Program-made: the position numbers and the translations under genes | The notes under the pieces: generated by a model | Told to the model about the DNA's origin: nothing | What the model saw: the letters and a program-made list of their open reading frames with translations, nothing else | Database searches by the model: none | NCBI RefSeq assembly: GCF_023806485.1 | Contig: NZ_JAMSLR010000001.1 | Location: 186,001 to 250,000, forward strand | Source of the DNA: Thermalbibacter longus | GTDB taxonomy: Bacteria; Chloroflexota; Chloroflexia; Thermomicrobiales; Thermomicrobiaceae | Reading direction: 5' to 3' | DNA length: 64,000 nucleotides | Shown: piece by piece, positions 25,060 to 33,814 of the stretch | Position numbering within the stretch: position 1 is the stretch's first letter | Layout: each line of letters begins with the position of its first letter

Positions 25060-26574
25060 CTAGACGATCGGAGCCACGACTCTCGCCCGCCGACTCCCTT
25101 CGCCGTTGAGCCGGATGCTTCTGAGCGCCTGCACTGCTTCGGCCAGCCGTGCGATACCCGGCTCGATCGCTGTTACCGGCGGGAAGGTGAAGTTGAGGCG
25201 CAGCGTGCCGGTTCCCGCATCGTCGGGATGGAAGCTCTCGCCCGGCGCGAAGGCGACGCCGCGCCGGGCCGCCTCCGGCAGCAGGTCGCGGGCGCGGAGC
25301 CCGTCAGTCAACCGGCACCAGACGTAGAAGCCCCCGGCCGGCCTCGTCCACTCCAGCACCCCGGTCGCGTATCGCTCCAGGGCGGCCAGCATCCGCTCGA
25401 GCCGCTCTGGGTAGTGCCGGCGCAGCCGCTCCAGGTGAGCGTCGAGCAGGCCGCGGGTGATGAAGGCCCAGACAGCCCACTGCGCCAGTGGGTTGGTATC
25501 TAGATCCACGATCTGCTTGAGGATCGCCAGTCGCTCGATGACTGGCCTGGGGCCGGCGATCCAGCCGATCCGAAAGCCGGGGAACAGGATCTTGGACACC
25601 GTGCTCAGGTAGAGTACCACCCCGTGCTGGTCGAGCGCGGCCAGGGGCGGAATCGACTCGCCCGCATAGCGGAGCGCGCCGTAGGGGTCGTCCTCGATGA
25701 CCGGCACCTGGTAGCGGGCAGCGAGCGCCAGCAGGCGCTCCCTCCGGTCGCGGCTCATCGTTGTGCCCGTCGGGTTCTGGAAGGTCGGGAGCGTGTAGAT
25801 GAGCTTGGGGCGTCGCCGGGCGACCACGTCCTCCAGCAATCCCACTCGCATGCCGTGTTGATCGACCGGGATCGGCAGCAAGCGGGCGCCGACCGCCCGG
25901 AAGACCTGAAGCGCGCCCAGGTAGGTCGGCGACTCGACCGCGACGATGTCTCCAGGTTCGAGCAGCGCGCGGGCCAGCAGGTAGAGCCCCTGCTGCGATC
26001 CAGCCACCACCAGGACGTCATCTGGGCCGAAGCGCATGCCGGATGGTGCGATCCAGCTCGCCAGCGCCTCGCGGAGCGGTGGGTAGCCTTCAGCCGGGCA
26101 GTACTGGAGCAAGCTCTGGCCGGCCTGGTGAAGCGCCTCGTCGAGGAGCTGGCGCATGGTCGCGATCGGGTAGAGCTCCGGGGCCGGCATGCCGGTTGCG
26201 AAGGTGATCACGTCGGGGCGGGACGACACCAGCATGGTGTCTTGCAGCAGCGGATCGTTCATCACGTCAGTGGCCGGCGTGAAGAGCTGGGGCCAGGGGA
26301 TACCGCTGGCCGGCGTTCCCGGTTCGTGGAGGCGGCTGGGGTCGGCGACGATCGTCCCTCGTCCGACATGGCCGACAATGAGCCCGTCAGCGGCCAGCTC
26401 GCGGTAGGCGTTCACCACCGTCGTCCGGTTGACGCCTAGGACGGCCGCGAGCCGGCGCTCCGGCGGCAGGCGGGTGCCGGGGACCAGCTCGCCGCTGCTG
26501 ATCCGCGCGCGGAGCTGCTCGGCGATCTGCCGGTACAGCGGGACGGTGCTGGTGCGGTCGAGCTCGATCAACAT
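25060..26574 (-). CDS. MocR-type transcriptional regulator (GntR HTH plus aminotransferase domain), possible PdxR
   Basis: A 504-residue regulator. Residues 1-75 form a GntR winged HTH (VPLYRQIAEQLRARISSG, then ERRLAAVLGVNRTTVVNAYREL), and the rest is a fold-type I aminotransferase-like domain with the PLP lysine K328 in STVSKILFPGFRIG and NPTG at 267-270. MocR proteins sense PLP or amino-acid adducts. Members called PdxR control pdxST in several bacteria, and pdxST lies just downstream here. However, PdxR genes are usually divergent from pdxST, while this one is codirectional. The divergent neighbour is a PucR-type gene. ATG 26574 follows GGGAGGA; the open frame reaches 26655. Confidence 0.88.
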   Translation of the reverse strand: MLIELDRTSTVPLYRQIAEQLRARISSGELVPGTRLPPERRLAAVLGVNRTTVVNAYRELAADGLIVGHVGRGTIVADPSRLHEPGTPASGIPWPQLFTPATDVMNDPLLQDTMLVSSRPDVITFATGMPAPELYPIATMRQLLDEALHQAGQSLLQYCPAEGYPPLREALASWIAPSGMRFGPDDVLVVAGSQQGLYLLARALLEPGDIVAVESPTYLGALQVFRAVGARLLPIPVDQHGMRVGLLEDVVARRRPKLIYTLPTFQNPTGTTMSRDRRERLLALAARYQVPVIEDDPYGALRYAGESIPPLAALDQHGVVLYLSTVSKILFPGFRIGWIAGPRPVIERLAILKQIVDLDTNPLAQWAVWAFITRGLLDAHLERLRRHYPERLERMLAALERYATGVLEWTRPAGGFYVWCRLTDGLRARDLLPEAARRGVAFAPGESFHPDDAGTGTLRLNFTFPPVTAIEPGIARLAEAVQALRSIRLNGEGSRRARVVAPIV

Positions 26575-26670
26575 GACATCCTCCCGATTGGATGCATCCA
26601 GAAGAGACGCTACCGGGTCAACTGCCAGCGCGCAAGAGCCAATCGCCAGCATCACCAGCAGTCCAAGACA

Positions 26671-26690
26671 ACCAATTATGGCATATTGGT
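26671..26690. promoter_or_regulatory. Dyad operator candidate (ACCAAT...ATTGGT)
   Basis: Perfect 6-bp inverted repeat, ACCAAT 26671-26676 and ATTGGT 26685-26690, with an 8-nt spacer. It lies in the divergent promoter region between the MocR-type and PucR-type genes, immediately beside a longer palindrome. Confidence 0.45.
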
Positions 26691-26692
26691 CG

Positions 26693-26712
26693 GTATACGG
26701 GTTCCCGTATAC
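26693..26712. promoter_or_regulatory. Perfect palindrome GTATACGGG-TT-CCCGTATAC, operator candidate
   Basis: Perfect 9-bp arms (26693-26701 and 26704-26712) with a 2-nt centre, in the 189-nt gap between divergent regulators (26574 minus, 26764 plus). It is placed to bind a dimeric regulator encoded on either side. The embedded GTATAC is AT-richer than the surroundings. Confidence 0.6.
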
Positions 26713-26763
26713 TGACGATGCGCCCTTCCCGAAGCGGAAGGACTAGCCGGCGTGGGAGGAGGC

Positions 26764-28326
26764 ATGTCCGAGATCACGCTACGCGATCTCTGCCGCTGGG
26801 ACCGTCGCTTCACGCTCGTCGTGCCGTCCGGCATGCAGGAGGAGACGATCCTCGATCGCGCGATCTCCTGGGCGGTGTCGGTGCGCGTGGGTGCGCCGCA
26901 CCTGCCGCCGCTGCGCGGTGACGAGCTGATCGTGCTCTCCGGGCGCGTCCTCCACGAGATCGAGTCGACTGCCTCGCTAACACGCGACGAGCTACTGGTG
27001 ACGCTCAGCCAAGCACCGGTAACGGCGCTGGTGACGGAGCCAGGGCTCTTCTCCGGGCCAGTCGGCTCGCTGCCGCTCTTGCTGATGCCAGGCCCCCTGC
27101 CGCTCGATCTCGAACTCACGCTGAACCGGCTGCTCACCGAGCAACGCAGCGCGCTCTACCGGCTCACGACCGAGCTGTCGCGCGATCTGTCACGGGCAGC
27201 GGTCGGCGGAGGAGGCTTGGAGGCGGTGCTCCAGGTCGCGGCGCTGGCCAGCGGTCGCTCGCTCGCCCTGCAGGATGCCGAGGGACAGGTCCTGGCGCAG
27301 GCAGGGCCCGAGCCGGCGCCGGTTTCGCCAGGCGTGCTCGGGCGGGCGCGGCCGTACCCGGCGGCGGCACTGCTACCCTCGCGGGGAGGGGGTGAGTTGC
27401 TGCTCACAACGATGACGGCCGGCGGCCGGCCAGCGTACCTGGCGCTCTCCTCCGCCGCCGGCGGGCTAACCGAGCGCGACCGGTTGGTTCTCTCGATCAC
27501 TGCTGGGGTCTGTACCAGCCTGCTGGCACGCGATCCACGGCGCGCCGGACGTGTCAACATCACTGGGGAGCTGGTTGCCGACCTCTTGCTGGGCCGGGCG
27601 AGTAGCGAGGCTGCCGTGCATACGCGAGCGCAGCGCCTGGGGCTCGATCCCCAGGCGCCCGTCGTCGTCGGCCTGGTCGCTGCGCCGGAAAACCCGCAGC
27701 GGGGGATTGACGTAGTGCGCCGCGCGACTGGCCGGCTAGCCAGGGAACGCTGGGTCGAGCTGGGCGACGAGGTAGCGTTCCTGGTGCCAGCGATCGAGTT
27801 GCAGGGGGTTATCGAGGCGTTTCGGTCGCTGGCGCGATCGGCAGACTCGGCCGGCTGGTCAGTGGCACTCAGCGCGTGCTTGTCCCGGCTGCGCGAGGCT
27901 CCGGAGGGTCTCCGGCAGGCGCGGTTCGCGCTCGCTCTGTGGCGGAGCGGCGCCGTGCCCGGCCCGCTGCTCCGGTTCGAGGCGGTGGAGGACCTCGGGC
28001 TGTTCAGCCTGCTCTACTACCTGTGGGGCAACCGGGCCGGTGAAGCATTTCGCCGCGCGGTTCTGGGTCCGCTGGCCGATCGCTCGAACCGAACGGCAGA
28101 CCTGATCGAGACCTTGCAGGCGTACCTTACCTGGGGGAGCGCCGGAGAGGTCGCGGCGCGGTTGGGCCTCCATCGCAACACGGTGGGCTATCGCCTGAAC
28201 CGGATCAGCCAGCTCACCGGCCGCGATCTGAACAACCCGCAGCATCGGCTCCTCCTCCACGTGGCTGTCCTGCTGGGCCTGCTGCCACCACCTGAGCCGC
28301 AGCCGGTCGACCGCGAAGCGGACTAA
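26764..28326 (+). CDS. PucR-family transcriptional regulator
   Basis: A 520-residue regulator. The N-terminal 110 residues are a PucR-type sensory domain (TLRDLCRWDRRF...). A middle region (about 140-260) is GAF-like. The C-terminal HTH is clear: ETLQAYLTWGSAGEVAARLGLHRNTVGYRLNRI, typical of PucR/CdaR proteins that control purine or other nitrogen-compound use. ATG 26764 is chosen over GTG 26752, which lies within the ribosome binding site GGGAGGAGG. It is divergent from the MocR-type gene. Its stop codon TAA overlaps the convergent stop of the next gene. Confidence 0.85.
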   Translation: MSEITLRDLCRWDRRFTLVVPSGMQEETILDRAISWAVSVRVGAPHLPPLRGDELIVLSGRVLHEIESTASLTRDELLVTLSQAPVTALVTEPGLFSGPVGSLPLLLMPGPLPLDLELTLNRLLTEQRSALYRLTTELSRDLSRAAVGGGGLEAVLQVAALASGRSLALQDAEGQVLAQAGPEPAPVSPGVLGRARPYPAAALLPSRGGGELLLTTMTAGGRPAYLALSSAAGGLTERDRLVLSITAGVCTSLLARDPRRAGRVNITGELVADLLLGRASSEAAVHTRAQRLGLDPQAPVVVGLVAAPENPQRGIDVVRRATGRLARERWVELGDEVAFLVPAIELQGVIEAFRSLARSADSAGWSVALSACLSRLREAPEGLRQARFALALWRSGAVPGPLLRFEAVEDLGLFSLLYYLWGNRAGEAFRRAVLGPLADRSNRTADLIETLQAYLTWGSAGEVAARLGLHRNTVGYRLNRISQLTGRDLNNPQHRLLLHVAVLLGLLPPPEPQPVDREAD

Positions 28327-28778
28327 CTCCGCGAGTGCTCAGCTCCCCCGCGCTCACGCGCGGCAGATTCGTGCGCATGGCTGGATTGGCCGCGCCGCGC
28401 TAGTTCGGCCGCCGTCCGCCGTAGCACGACACGCTCCAGCGACACCGCCAGCACGTTATCGAGCGACACCTCGCGCCACCCGATCGGCACCGGGAGGCGA
28501 CCGAAAACCAGACGCCCCTGCCCGATCGGAGGTGCCCCATCGGGCTGGCTGGCGAAGCGTCGCCGGGCTGATTGGGTGGACGGGCCCGGGTTGCCGATCG
28601 TCGCAGTGGGCATGGGGCCGAGCAGTTCGCCTGGTAGCTGGCTAGCCTGGAAGTCCTGGGGGCCAACCGCCCGTCGCGGGGCCGGTTCGGGCATGACACG
28701 GCGTACGGTTCCCAGGTAGACATTGTCGAAGCTGTACACATCCATTCCGGGGCGGATATCCCGCAGGTCGAAGCTCAT
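28323..28778 (-). CDS. DUF2171/PRC-barrel-like small protein
   Basis: A 151-residue protein. The start, FDLRDIRPGMDVYSFDNVYLGTVRRV, resembles the DUF2171/PRC-barrel beta domain (I..GM.V...DG..IGTV). The middle is Pro/Ala/Gln-rich and disordered-looking, and a second beta-rich part (IGWREVSLDNVLAVSLERVVLRR) may complete the barrel. ATG 28778 has GGGGGAA five bases upstream; the open frame extends to 28961 but without family similarity. The gene is convergent with the PucR-type gene and overlaps its stop by 3 nt. Confidence 0.6.
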   Translation of the reverse strand: MSFDLRDIRPGMDVYSFDNVYLGTVRRVMPEPAPRRAVGPQDFQASQLPGELLGPMPTATIGNPGPSTQSARRRFASQPDGAPPIGQGRLVFGRLPVPIGWREVSLDNVLAVSLERVVLRRTAAELARRGQSSHAHESAARERGGAEHSRS

Positions 28779-28908
28779 GGGTGTTCCCCCGCTTACCCGA
28801 TCGACAGCCACTGCTCCAATCATATGCAATGGGCTACGCCAGGATGCGAGAGAGCGATGCTGACGGGACGAGAGGCCTGGCGAGACCGGCATTGACATAA
28901 TATCGCTC

Positions 28909-28937
28909 TTGACAACGGAATCGATTATCCGTAGGCT
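28909..28937 (+). promoter_or_regulatory. Sigma-70-type promoter of the first ABC importer operon
   Basis: TTGACA at 28909-28914, a 17-bp spacer and TAGGCT at 28932-28937, in the 350-nt gap before the solute-binding protein gene. Another TTGACA stands at 28892-28897. The implied leader is long, about 185 nt. The rest of the gap shows no gene. Confidence 0.5.
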
Positions 28938-29129
28938 GACCGTGTATACCGCTCTTGTCATTTAGGTACCGACAGCGTGTCTCTGACGATCCGGAGCTAG
29001 CTTGCCGATCGATCCGGTGGGTGTACTGGTGAAGGGAGGCGGTGAGCGAGAGGCACATCGAGAGCTTCTGAATACCCTGTGATGTGATGATAAGTCGACA
29101 TGATCACTCAAAGTGGGGAGGAGTTACCG

Positions 29130-30617
29130 ATGCTCGAGCGCGATGGCCGGAAAGCGCCAGGACACGACCAGGGCAACATCGGGGACATCTTGCAGCTCCG
29201 GTACTCTCGCCGCCAGATCCTACGCCGGGCAGCGACGTTCGGTCTCTCGGTGCCGGTCGTGAGCGCGCTGCTGGCGGCCTGCGGCGGCGAGGAGGCGACA
29301 CCGACTACCGCGCCTGCCGCACCGGCCGCATCACCGACGGCGGCGGCCGGCCAGACTCCGGCGGCGGGCCAAACGCCGGAGGCCGGCGCCACGCCAACCG
29401 GCGCGCCCGCGGTGCTCAAGGGGACGCAGCTTACGCTCTTGTTCGGTACTTTCTTCGTCCCTGAGACGCAGGATCTCATGAAAGAGCAACTCGAGGAGTG
29501 GGGGAAGCAGAACGGCGTCCAGACGGCGATCGACTTCGTCAACTGGCCCGACCTGCAGCCGAAGATCAGCGCGGCGGTTCAAGCGGGTGCCGGGCCAGAT
29601 ATTGTCCACTTCTGGCCAGGATGGCCGTATCTCTACAAGGACGCGCTCGTCGAGGTCAACGACCTGGCCGAGAAGGTCGCCCAGACCGAGGGGGACTACT
29701 TCGACTGGGCGATGAAGACCGTGCGGGTCGACGATACCTGGCTGAGTGTCCCGATCGGCACGTCCACGAGTGCGCAGGTCTACCGCATCAGCTTCTTCCA
29801 GGAGGCCGGCTGGGATGACCCGGTCAACAACCCGCCGGATACCTGGGAAGATCTGTTCCGGATCGGCGTGGAGCTGAAAAAGCGAGGGACACCGCTCGGC
29901 CAGGCGTTCGGTCACAGCACCGGAGACCCGCCGTCCTTTGCCTACTCGTTCATGTGGGCGCACGGCGCCATGGAAGTCGAGGAGGATGGCAAGACCGTTG
30001 CCTTCAACAAGCCCGAGTTCGTGGAGGGCATGAAGCTGCTCCTGAGCTACTGGACACAGGCCTTCGACGAGACCGGCCTCTCCTGGGACGACGCGACCAA
30101 CAACCGTGCCTTCCTGGCGGGCCAGATCGCCTGGACGTTCAATGGGAGCAGCATCTACATCGCGGCACAGAAGGATGCGCCCGACATCGCCGAGGACACC
30201 ATGCACCACATCTTCCCGCAAGGGCCGGCCGGGCGGTTCAACAACCTGGGCAGCCAGTCGGTCGGGATTCTGAGCTACTCCAAGAACGTCGAGGGCGCCA
30301 AGGCGTTCCTGGAGTGGTGGCGGTCTCCTGAGCAGTTCCGGCGCTGGCTGGAGATCCAAAAAGGCTACCAGCTCACGCCGACCCCGTACTACATCGAGGA
30401 TCCGTACTACACGCAGGATCCGAAGCTGAAGCCATATGCCGAGGTCGGCAAGTACGGGCGCAACATCGGGTTCGCCGGGCCCACCAACGAGAAGGCGGCG
30501 GAGGCGTCGGCCCGCTACATCGTCGTCGATACCTTCGCTCGGGCGATTCAGTCGGGGAATGCCGAAGAGGCGATCCAGTGGGGCGCGAGCGAACTGGAGC
30601 GCATCTACGGCGGGTAA
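29130..30617 (+). CDS. Carbohydrate ABC transporter substrate-binding lipoprotein (family 1, Tat signal)
   Basis: A 495-residue extracellular solute-binding protein. The N-terminus has a twin-arginine motif (SRRQILRR, residues 26-33) followed by a hydrophobic stretch and a lipobox ending at C51 (LLAAC), then a Pro/Ala/Thr linker. It should therefore be exported folded and lipid-anchored. The body resembles sugar-binding proteins (GPDIVHFWPGWPYLYKD, GQIAWTFNGSS). ATG 29130 is preceded by GGGGAGGAG; the frame opens at 29100. It is the first gene of an operon with two permeases, an ATPase and probably a dehydrogenase. Substrate unknown. Confidence 0.92.
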   Translation: MLERDGRKAPGHDQGNIGDILQLRYSRRQILRRAATFGLSVPVVSALLAACGGEEATPTTAPAAPAASPTAAAGQTPAAGQTPEAGATPTGAPAVLKGTQLTLLFGTFFVPETQDLMKEQLEEWGKQNGVQTAIDFVNWPDLQPKISAAVQAGAGPDIVHFWPGWPYLYKDALVEVNDLAEKVAQTEGDYFDWAMKTVRVDDTWLSVPIGTSTSAQVYRISFFQEAGWDDPVNNPPDTWEDLFRIGVELKKRGTPLGQAFGHSTGDPPSFAYSFMWAHGAMEVEEDGKTVAFNKPEFVEGMKLLLSYWTQAFDETGLSWDDATNNRAFLAGQIAWTFNGSSIYIAAQKDAPDIAEDTMHHIFPQGPAGRFNNLGSQSVGILSYSKNVEGAKAFLEWWRSPEQFRRWLEIQKGYQLTPTPYYIEDPYYTQDPKLKPYAEVGKYGRNIGFAGPTNEKAAEASARYIVVDTFARAIQSGNAEEAIQWGASELERIYGG

Positions 30618-30625
30618 TCTGAGCT

Positions 30626-30663
30626 GGCGCGGGGAGCCGGGACGAGCCCCGGCTCCCCGCGCC
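30626..30663 (+). terminator. Strong hairpin between binding-protein and permease genes
   Basis: Perfect 16-bp arms (30626-30641 and 30648-30663) around a 6-nt loop, 9 nt after the stop codon. In many ABC operons such structures stabilise the binding-protein mRNA and reduce read-through into the permeases, which keeps the binding protein in excess. A full terminator is the alternative. Confidence 0.7.
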
Positions 30664-30703
30664 CCCTCTGATACTGGTGTGGCTTGAAGATGTGAGGTGC
30701 TGG

Positions 30704-31648
30704 ATGACCACGGCACCGGTCAGAACCATCGCGCAGGTAGCGCCGCTCCCGCTGAGGCAGCGGGTTCGGCTATGGGTCGAGAGCGAGCCGGTGCTCGCGT
30801 ACCTCTTCATGACGCCCGGCTGGCTCATCTTGCTCCTGTTCATGAGTTACCCGTTCTTCCTCGGCATCTGGATCTCGCTGACCGATCGCACGGTCGGCTT
30901 GCCGACCGGTGAATTCGTCGGCTTGCAGAACTATCGAGACCTGCTGCGCGATGGCGTGTTCCGCCTGACCGTGCTCAACACGTTCATCTACGGCTTCGTG
31001 ACGGTGCCCTTCAAGCTGCTCCTCGGATTGTTGCTGGCGCTACTCCTGAACCAGGCCTTCCGGTTGCGCAACGTGCTGCGAGCCGCGTTGCTGCTCCCCT
31101 GGATCGTCCCTACCGCGCTCAGCAGCCTCGCCTGGCTCATGCTCTACGACCCGGTGCTCAGCCCGTTCTCCTGGCTGCTGAAGGACCTGGGACTGATCGA
31201 CGCAAGCATCTCGTTCCTCGGGAGCCGGGGCCATGCCATCCTGTCGCTCTGTCTCGCCAACATCTGGCGTGGAACGCCGTTCTTTGCCGTCGCCATCCTG
31301 GCCGGGCTCCAGGCCGTGCCTCAGGAACTGCACGAGGCGGCAGCGATCGAGGGAGCGAACGCGGTCCAGCGTTTCTTCGCGGTGACGCTCCCAGTGATCA
31401 GAGGTATCGTGGTGATCACCACGCTGTTCTCGATCATCTGGACCTTCGCTGACTTCCAGCTCGTTTACGTCCTGACGAAGGGTGGCCCGGCGAACTCGAC
31501 CCACATCTTCGGCACGTTTGCCTGGCAGGAGGGGATCGGCGGAGCGGGGAAGCTCGGCATGGGCGCGGCGGTGTCCTTGTACATGTTCCCGATCCTGGCT
31601 GTGCTCTCGGCGATCCTCCTCCGCCACGTGCGCTCGCAGGAGGCCTGA
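30704..31648 (+). CDS. Carbohydrate ABC transporter permease (MalF/UgpA type)
   Basis: A 314-residue inner-membrane permease with about six transmembrane segments, starting near residue 27 (LAYLFMTPGWLILLLF). The coupling loop that contacts the ATPase has the EAA motif (HEAAAIEGANAVQRFFAVTLP). ATG 30704 follows GAGGTG; GTG 30677 is a weaker choice. It is followed, one base after its stop, by the second permease. Confidence 0.93.
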   Translation: MTTAPVRTIAQVAPLPLRQRVRLWVESEPVLAYLFMTPGWLILLLFMSYPFFLGIWISLTDRTVGLPTGEFVGLQNYRDLLRDGVFRLTVLNTFIYGFVTVPFKLLLGLLLALLLNQAFRLRNVLRAALLLPWIVPTALSSLAWLMLYDPVLSPFSWLLKDLGLIDASISFLGSRGHAILSLCLANIWRGTPFFAVAILAGLQAVPQELHEAAAIEGANAVQRFFAVTLPVIRGIVVITTLFSIIWTFADFQLVYVLTKGGPANSTHIFGTFAWQEGIGGAGKLGMGAAVSLYMFPILAVLSAILLRHVRSQEA

Positions 31649-31649
31649 G

Positions 31650-32495
31650 ATGGTTGGGAGCAACCGACTGAGCAGCCGTATCGTCTTCCTCTACATACCG
31701 CTGGCGCTGTTCACGATCTTCCTGCTTTTTCCCTTCTATTGGATGCTCATCATCTCGCTCAAGCCGAACAGCCTGCTCTTGAACACGCGGGTAAACCCGC
31801 TCTATCTCACGGAGTTCACCCTGCGTCACTATCGCTACCTCTTCGAGAACACCGACTTCCCGCGCTGGGCGTGGAACACGGCGGTCGTGACCTTCGGTGC
31901 GACGCTCCTGTCGCTTACCTGCAGCATCCTGATGGGCTACGCGCTCGGTCGTTTCCGTTTCAAGGGCGGGAACCTGATGGGGACTGCGGTCTTCCTGGCC
32001 TATCTGATCCCTCCGACGCTCCTCTTCATCCCGCTGAGCCAGGTTGTCGTCCGGTTCGGTATCTACAACGAGTACTGGGCGCTGATTCTCACCTATCCGA
32101 CCTTCCTCATCCCATTCGCGAGCTGGCTGCTGATGGGCTACTTCCGGACCATCCCGCGCGAGCTGGAAGAGTGTGCCATGATCGACGGGGCCAGCCGCAT
32201 CCAGGCGATGCGGAGAATCATCCTACCCCTGGCACTGCCGGGCGTGCTCTCGGCCGCGATCTTCTCGTTCACGCTCTCCTGGAACGAGTTTCTCTACGCG
32301 CTCGTCTTCATGGGCTCAGGGCATATGAAGACGATCCCGGTGGGTACCGTCAACGATCTGATCCGGGCAGACGTGTTTCAGTGGGGGCCGCTGATGGCGG
32401 CAGCCGTGCTCGGCTCGGTGCCGGTCGCCGTGGTGTACATGTTCTTCGTGGACCATTACGTCTCAGGCATGACAGCGGGCGCGGTGAAGGGATAG
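31650..32495 (+). CDS. Carbohydrate ABC transporter permease (MalG/UgpE type)
   Basis: A 281-residue permease, partner of the one before it. It starts with a hydrophobic segment (YIPLALFTIFLLFPFYWMLI) and carries the EAA-type loop (ELEECAMIDGASRIQAMRRIILP). ATG 31650 lies one base after the previous stop, with GCAGGAGG inside the previous gene; the longer open frame from 31482 is only an overlap reading. The C-terminal segment MFFVDHYVSGMTAGAVKG is typical of MalG-like permeases. Confidence 0.93.
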   Translation: MVGSNRLSSRIVFLYIPLALFTIFLLFPFYWMLIISLKPNSLLLNTRVNPLYLTEFTLRHYRYLFENTDFPRWAWNTAVVTFGATLLSLTCSILMGYALGRFRFKGGNLMGTAVFLAYLIPPTLLFIPLSQVVVRFGIYNEYWALILTYPTFLIPFASWLLMGYFRTIPRELEECAMIDGASRIQAMRRIILPLALPGVLSAAIFSFTLSWNEFLYALVFMGSGHMKTIPVGTVNDLIRADVFQWGPLMAAAVLGSVPVAVVYMFFVDHYVSGMTAGAVKG

Positions 32496-32594
32496 GATAC
32501 AGCTCGTCCTGACAGCAATGCCGAAGTCTGCGATACTTGACAGTGGTGATCCCTGAGGAGATCTGCAGCGAGGTAGCGCAGCGGAGGGTTAGGT

Positions 32595-33695
32595 ATGGCG
32601 GAGGTAATCTACGACCACGTCACCAAGCGCTTCGACAGCGTGGTGGCGGTCAACGACCTGACGCTCGAGGTGGAGGACGGCGAGTTCCTGGTGCTGGTCG
32701 GTCCGTCCGGCTGTGGAAAGACGACAGCGCTCCGATGCCTTGCCGGGCTGGAGGAAGTCACCAGCGGTGACATCGTTATTGGCGACCGGGTCGTGACCCA
32801 CATCCCACCGAAAGACCGCGACATCGCCATGGTCTTCCAGAACTACGCCCTCTATCCTCACATGACGGTGTACGACAACATGGCCTTCGGCCTGAAGCTG
32901 CGCAAAGTGCCTAAGCAGGAAATCGACCGGCGGGTCAAGGAGGCAGCGGAGATCCTGGGCATTCAGGATCTCCTGAACCGCAAGCCGCGCCAGCTTTCGG
33001 GTGGCCAGCGGCAACGCGTGGCGCTCGGTCGCGCGATTGTCCGTGAGCCGCAGGTCTTCCTCATGGACGAGCCGCTGTCCAACCTCGATGCCAAGCTCCG
33101 CGTGCAGACGCGCGGTGAGCTGATCAAATTGCAGCGCCGGCTCGGCGTTACCACGATCTACGTCACCCATGACCAGGTCGAAGCGATGACGATGGGACAT
33201 CGCATCGCCGTCATGAACCAGGGCGTCCTCCAGCAGCTCGACACGCCGGAGAATCTCTACGACCGCCCGGCGAACCTGTTCGTGGCGACCTTCATCGGTA
33301 GCCCGGCGATGAACATCTTCCCAGCCCAGGTCGTCGGCGGAGACGGTACGGTGCAGCTCGTTGCCGGCGACGTCAAACTCGAAGCCCCACCGAGTCATCG
33401 CAATCGCCTGGCCGACTACGTCGGTCGGGAGGTGCTCGTCGGTATCCGACCCGAAGATCTGGAGGTCGTGGCGGGGAATCCGGAGTCCGAGGGTGGCGAC
33501 ACGGTGCGGCTGCCAGTCGAGCTGATCGAGCCGCTCGGTGCGGAGACGCTCGTCCACCTGCGTGGTCCGGCTGGCACGCTGATCGCTCAGGGCGAGCCAC
33601 GCATCCATCTCGACCCCGGCGATGTCGTGACGATCCGGGTCCGGAAGGACCACCTGCACACCTTCGATCCGCAGACCGAGCTGGCGCTCTTCTAG
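32595..33695 (+). CDS. ABC transporter ATPase of the MsmK/UgpC/MalK type
   Basis: A 366-residue ATPase that powers carbohydrate ABC importers. It has Walker A GPSGCGKTT (36-44), the Q-loop FQNYALYPH, signature LSGGQRQR (134-141), Walker B VFLMDEP (155-161) and the switch His in YVTHDQ. The C-terminal regulatory beta domain (TOBE/OB fold, from about residue 245) is typical of the MalK group, whose members can be shared by several importers. The second importer in this window lacks its own ATPase, so sharing is likely. ATG 32595 has GGAGGG upstream; the gap from the permease is 99 nt. Confidence 0.95.
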   Translation: MAEVIYDHVTKRFDSVVAVNDLTLEVEDGEFLVLVGPSGCGKTTALRCLAGLEEVTSGDIVIGDRVVTHIPPKDRDIAMVFQNYALYPHMTVYDNMAFGLKLRKVPKQEIDRRVKEAAEILGIQDLLNRKPRQLSGGQRQRVALGRAIVREPQVFLMDEPLSNLDAKLRVQTRGELIKLQRRLGVTTIYVTHDQVEAMTMGHRIAVMNQGVLQQLDTPENLYDRPANLFVATFIGSPAMNIFPAQVVGGDGTVQLVAGDVKLEAPPSHRNRLADYVGREVLVGIRPEDLEVVAGNPESEGGDTVRLPVELIEPLGAETLVHLRGPAGTLIAQGEPRIHLDPGDVVTIRVRKDHLHTFDPQTELALF

Positions 33696-33814
33696 CCAGC
33701 TCCGCGCTCGTCACCGAACCTGCTCGGGGCGCATCCCCGCCTGTCCCGCGGCCGATGCCGTGGTGGCACGGGAGGCGCCCCTCACTGTTTCGGCGTCTGG
33801 AGAAGGGAGCGACG

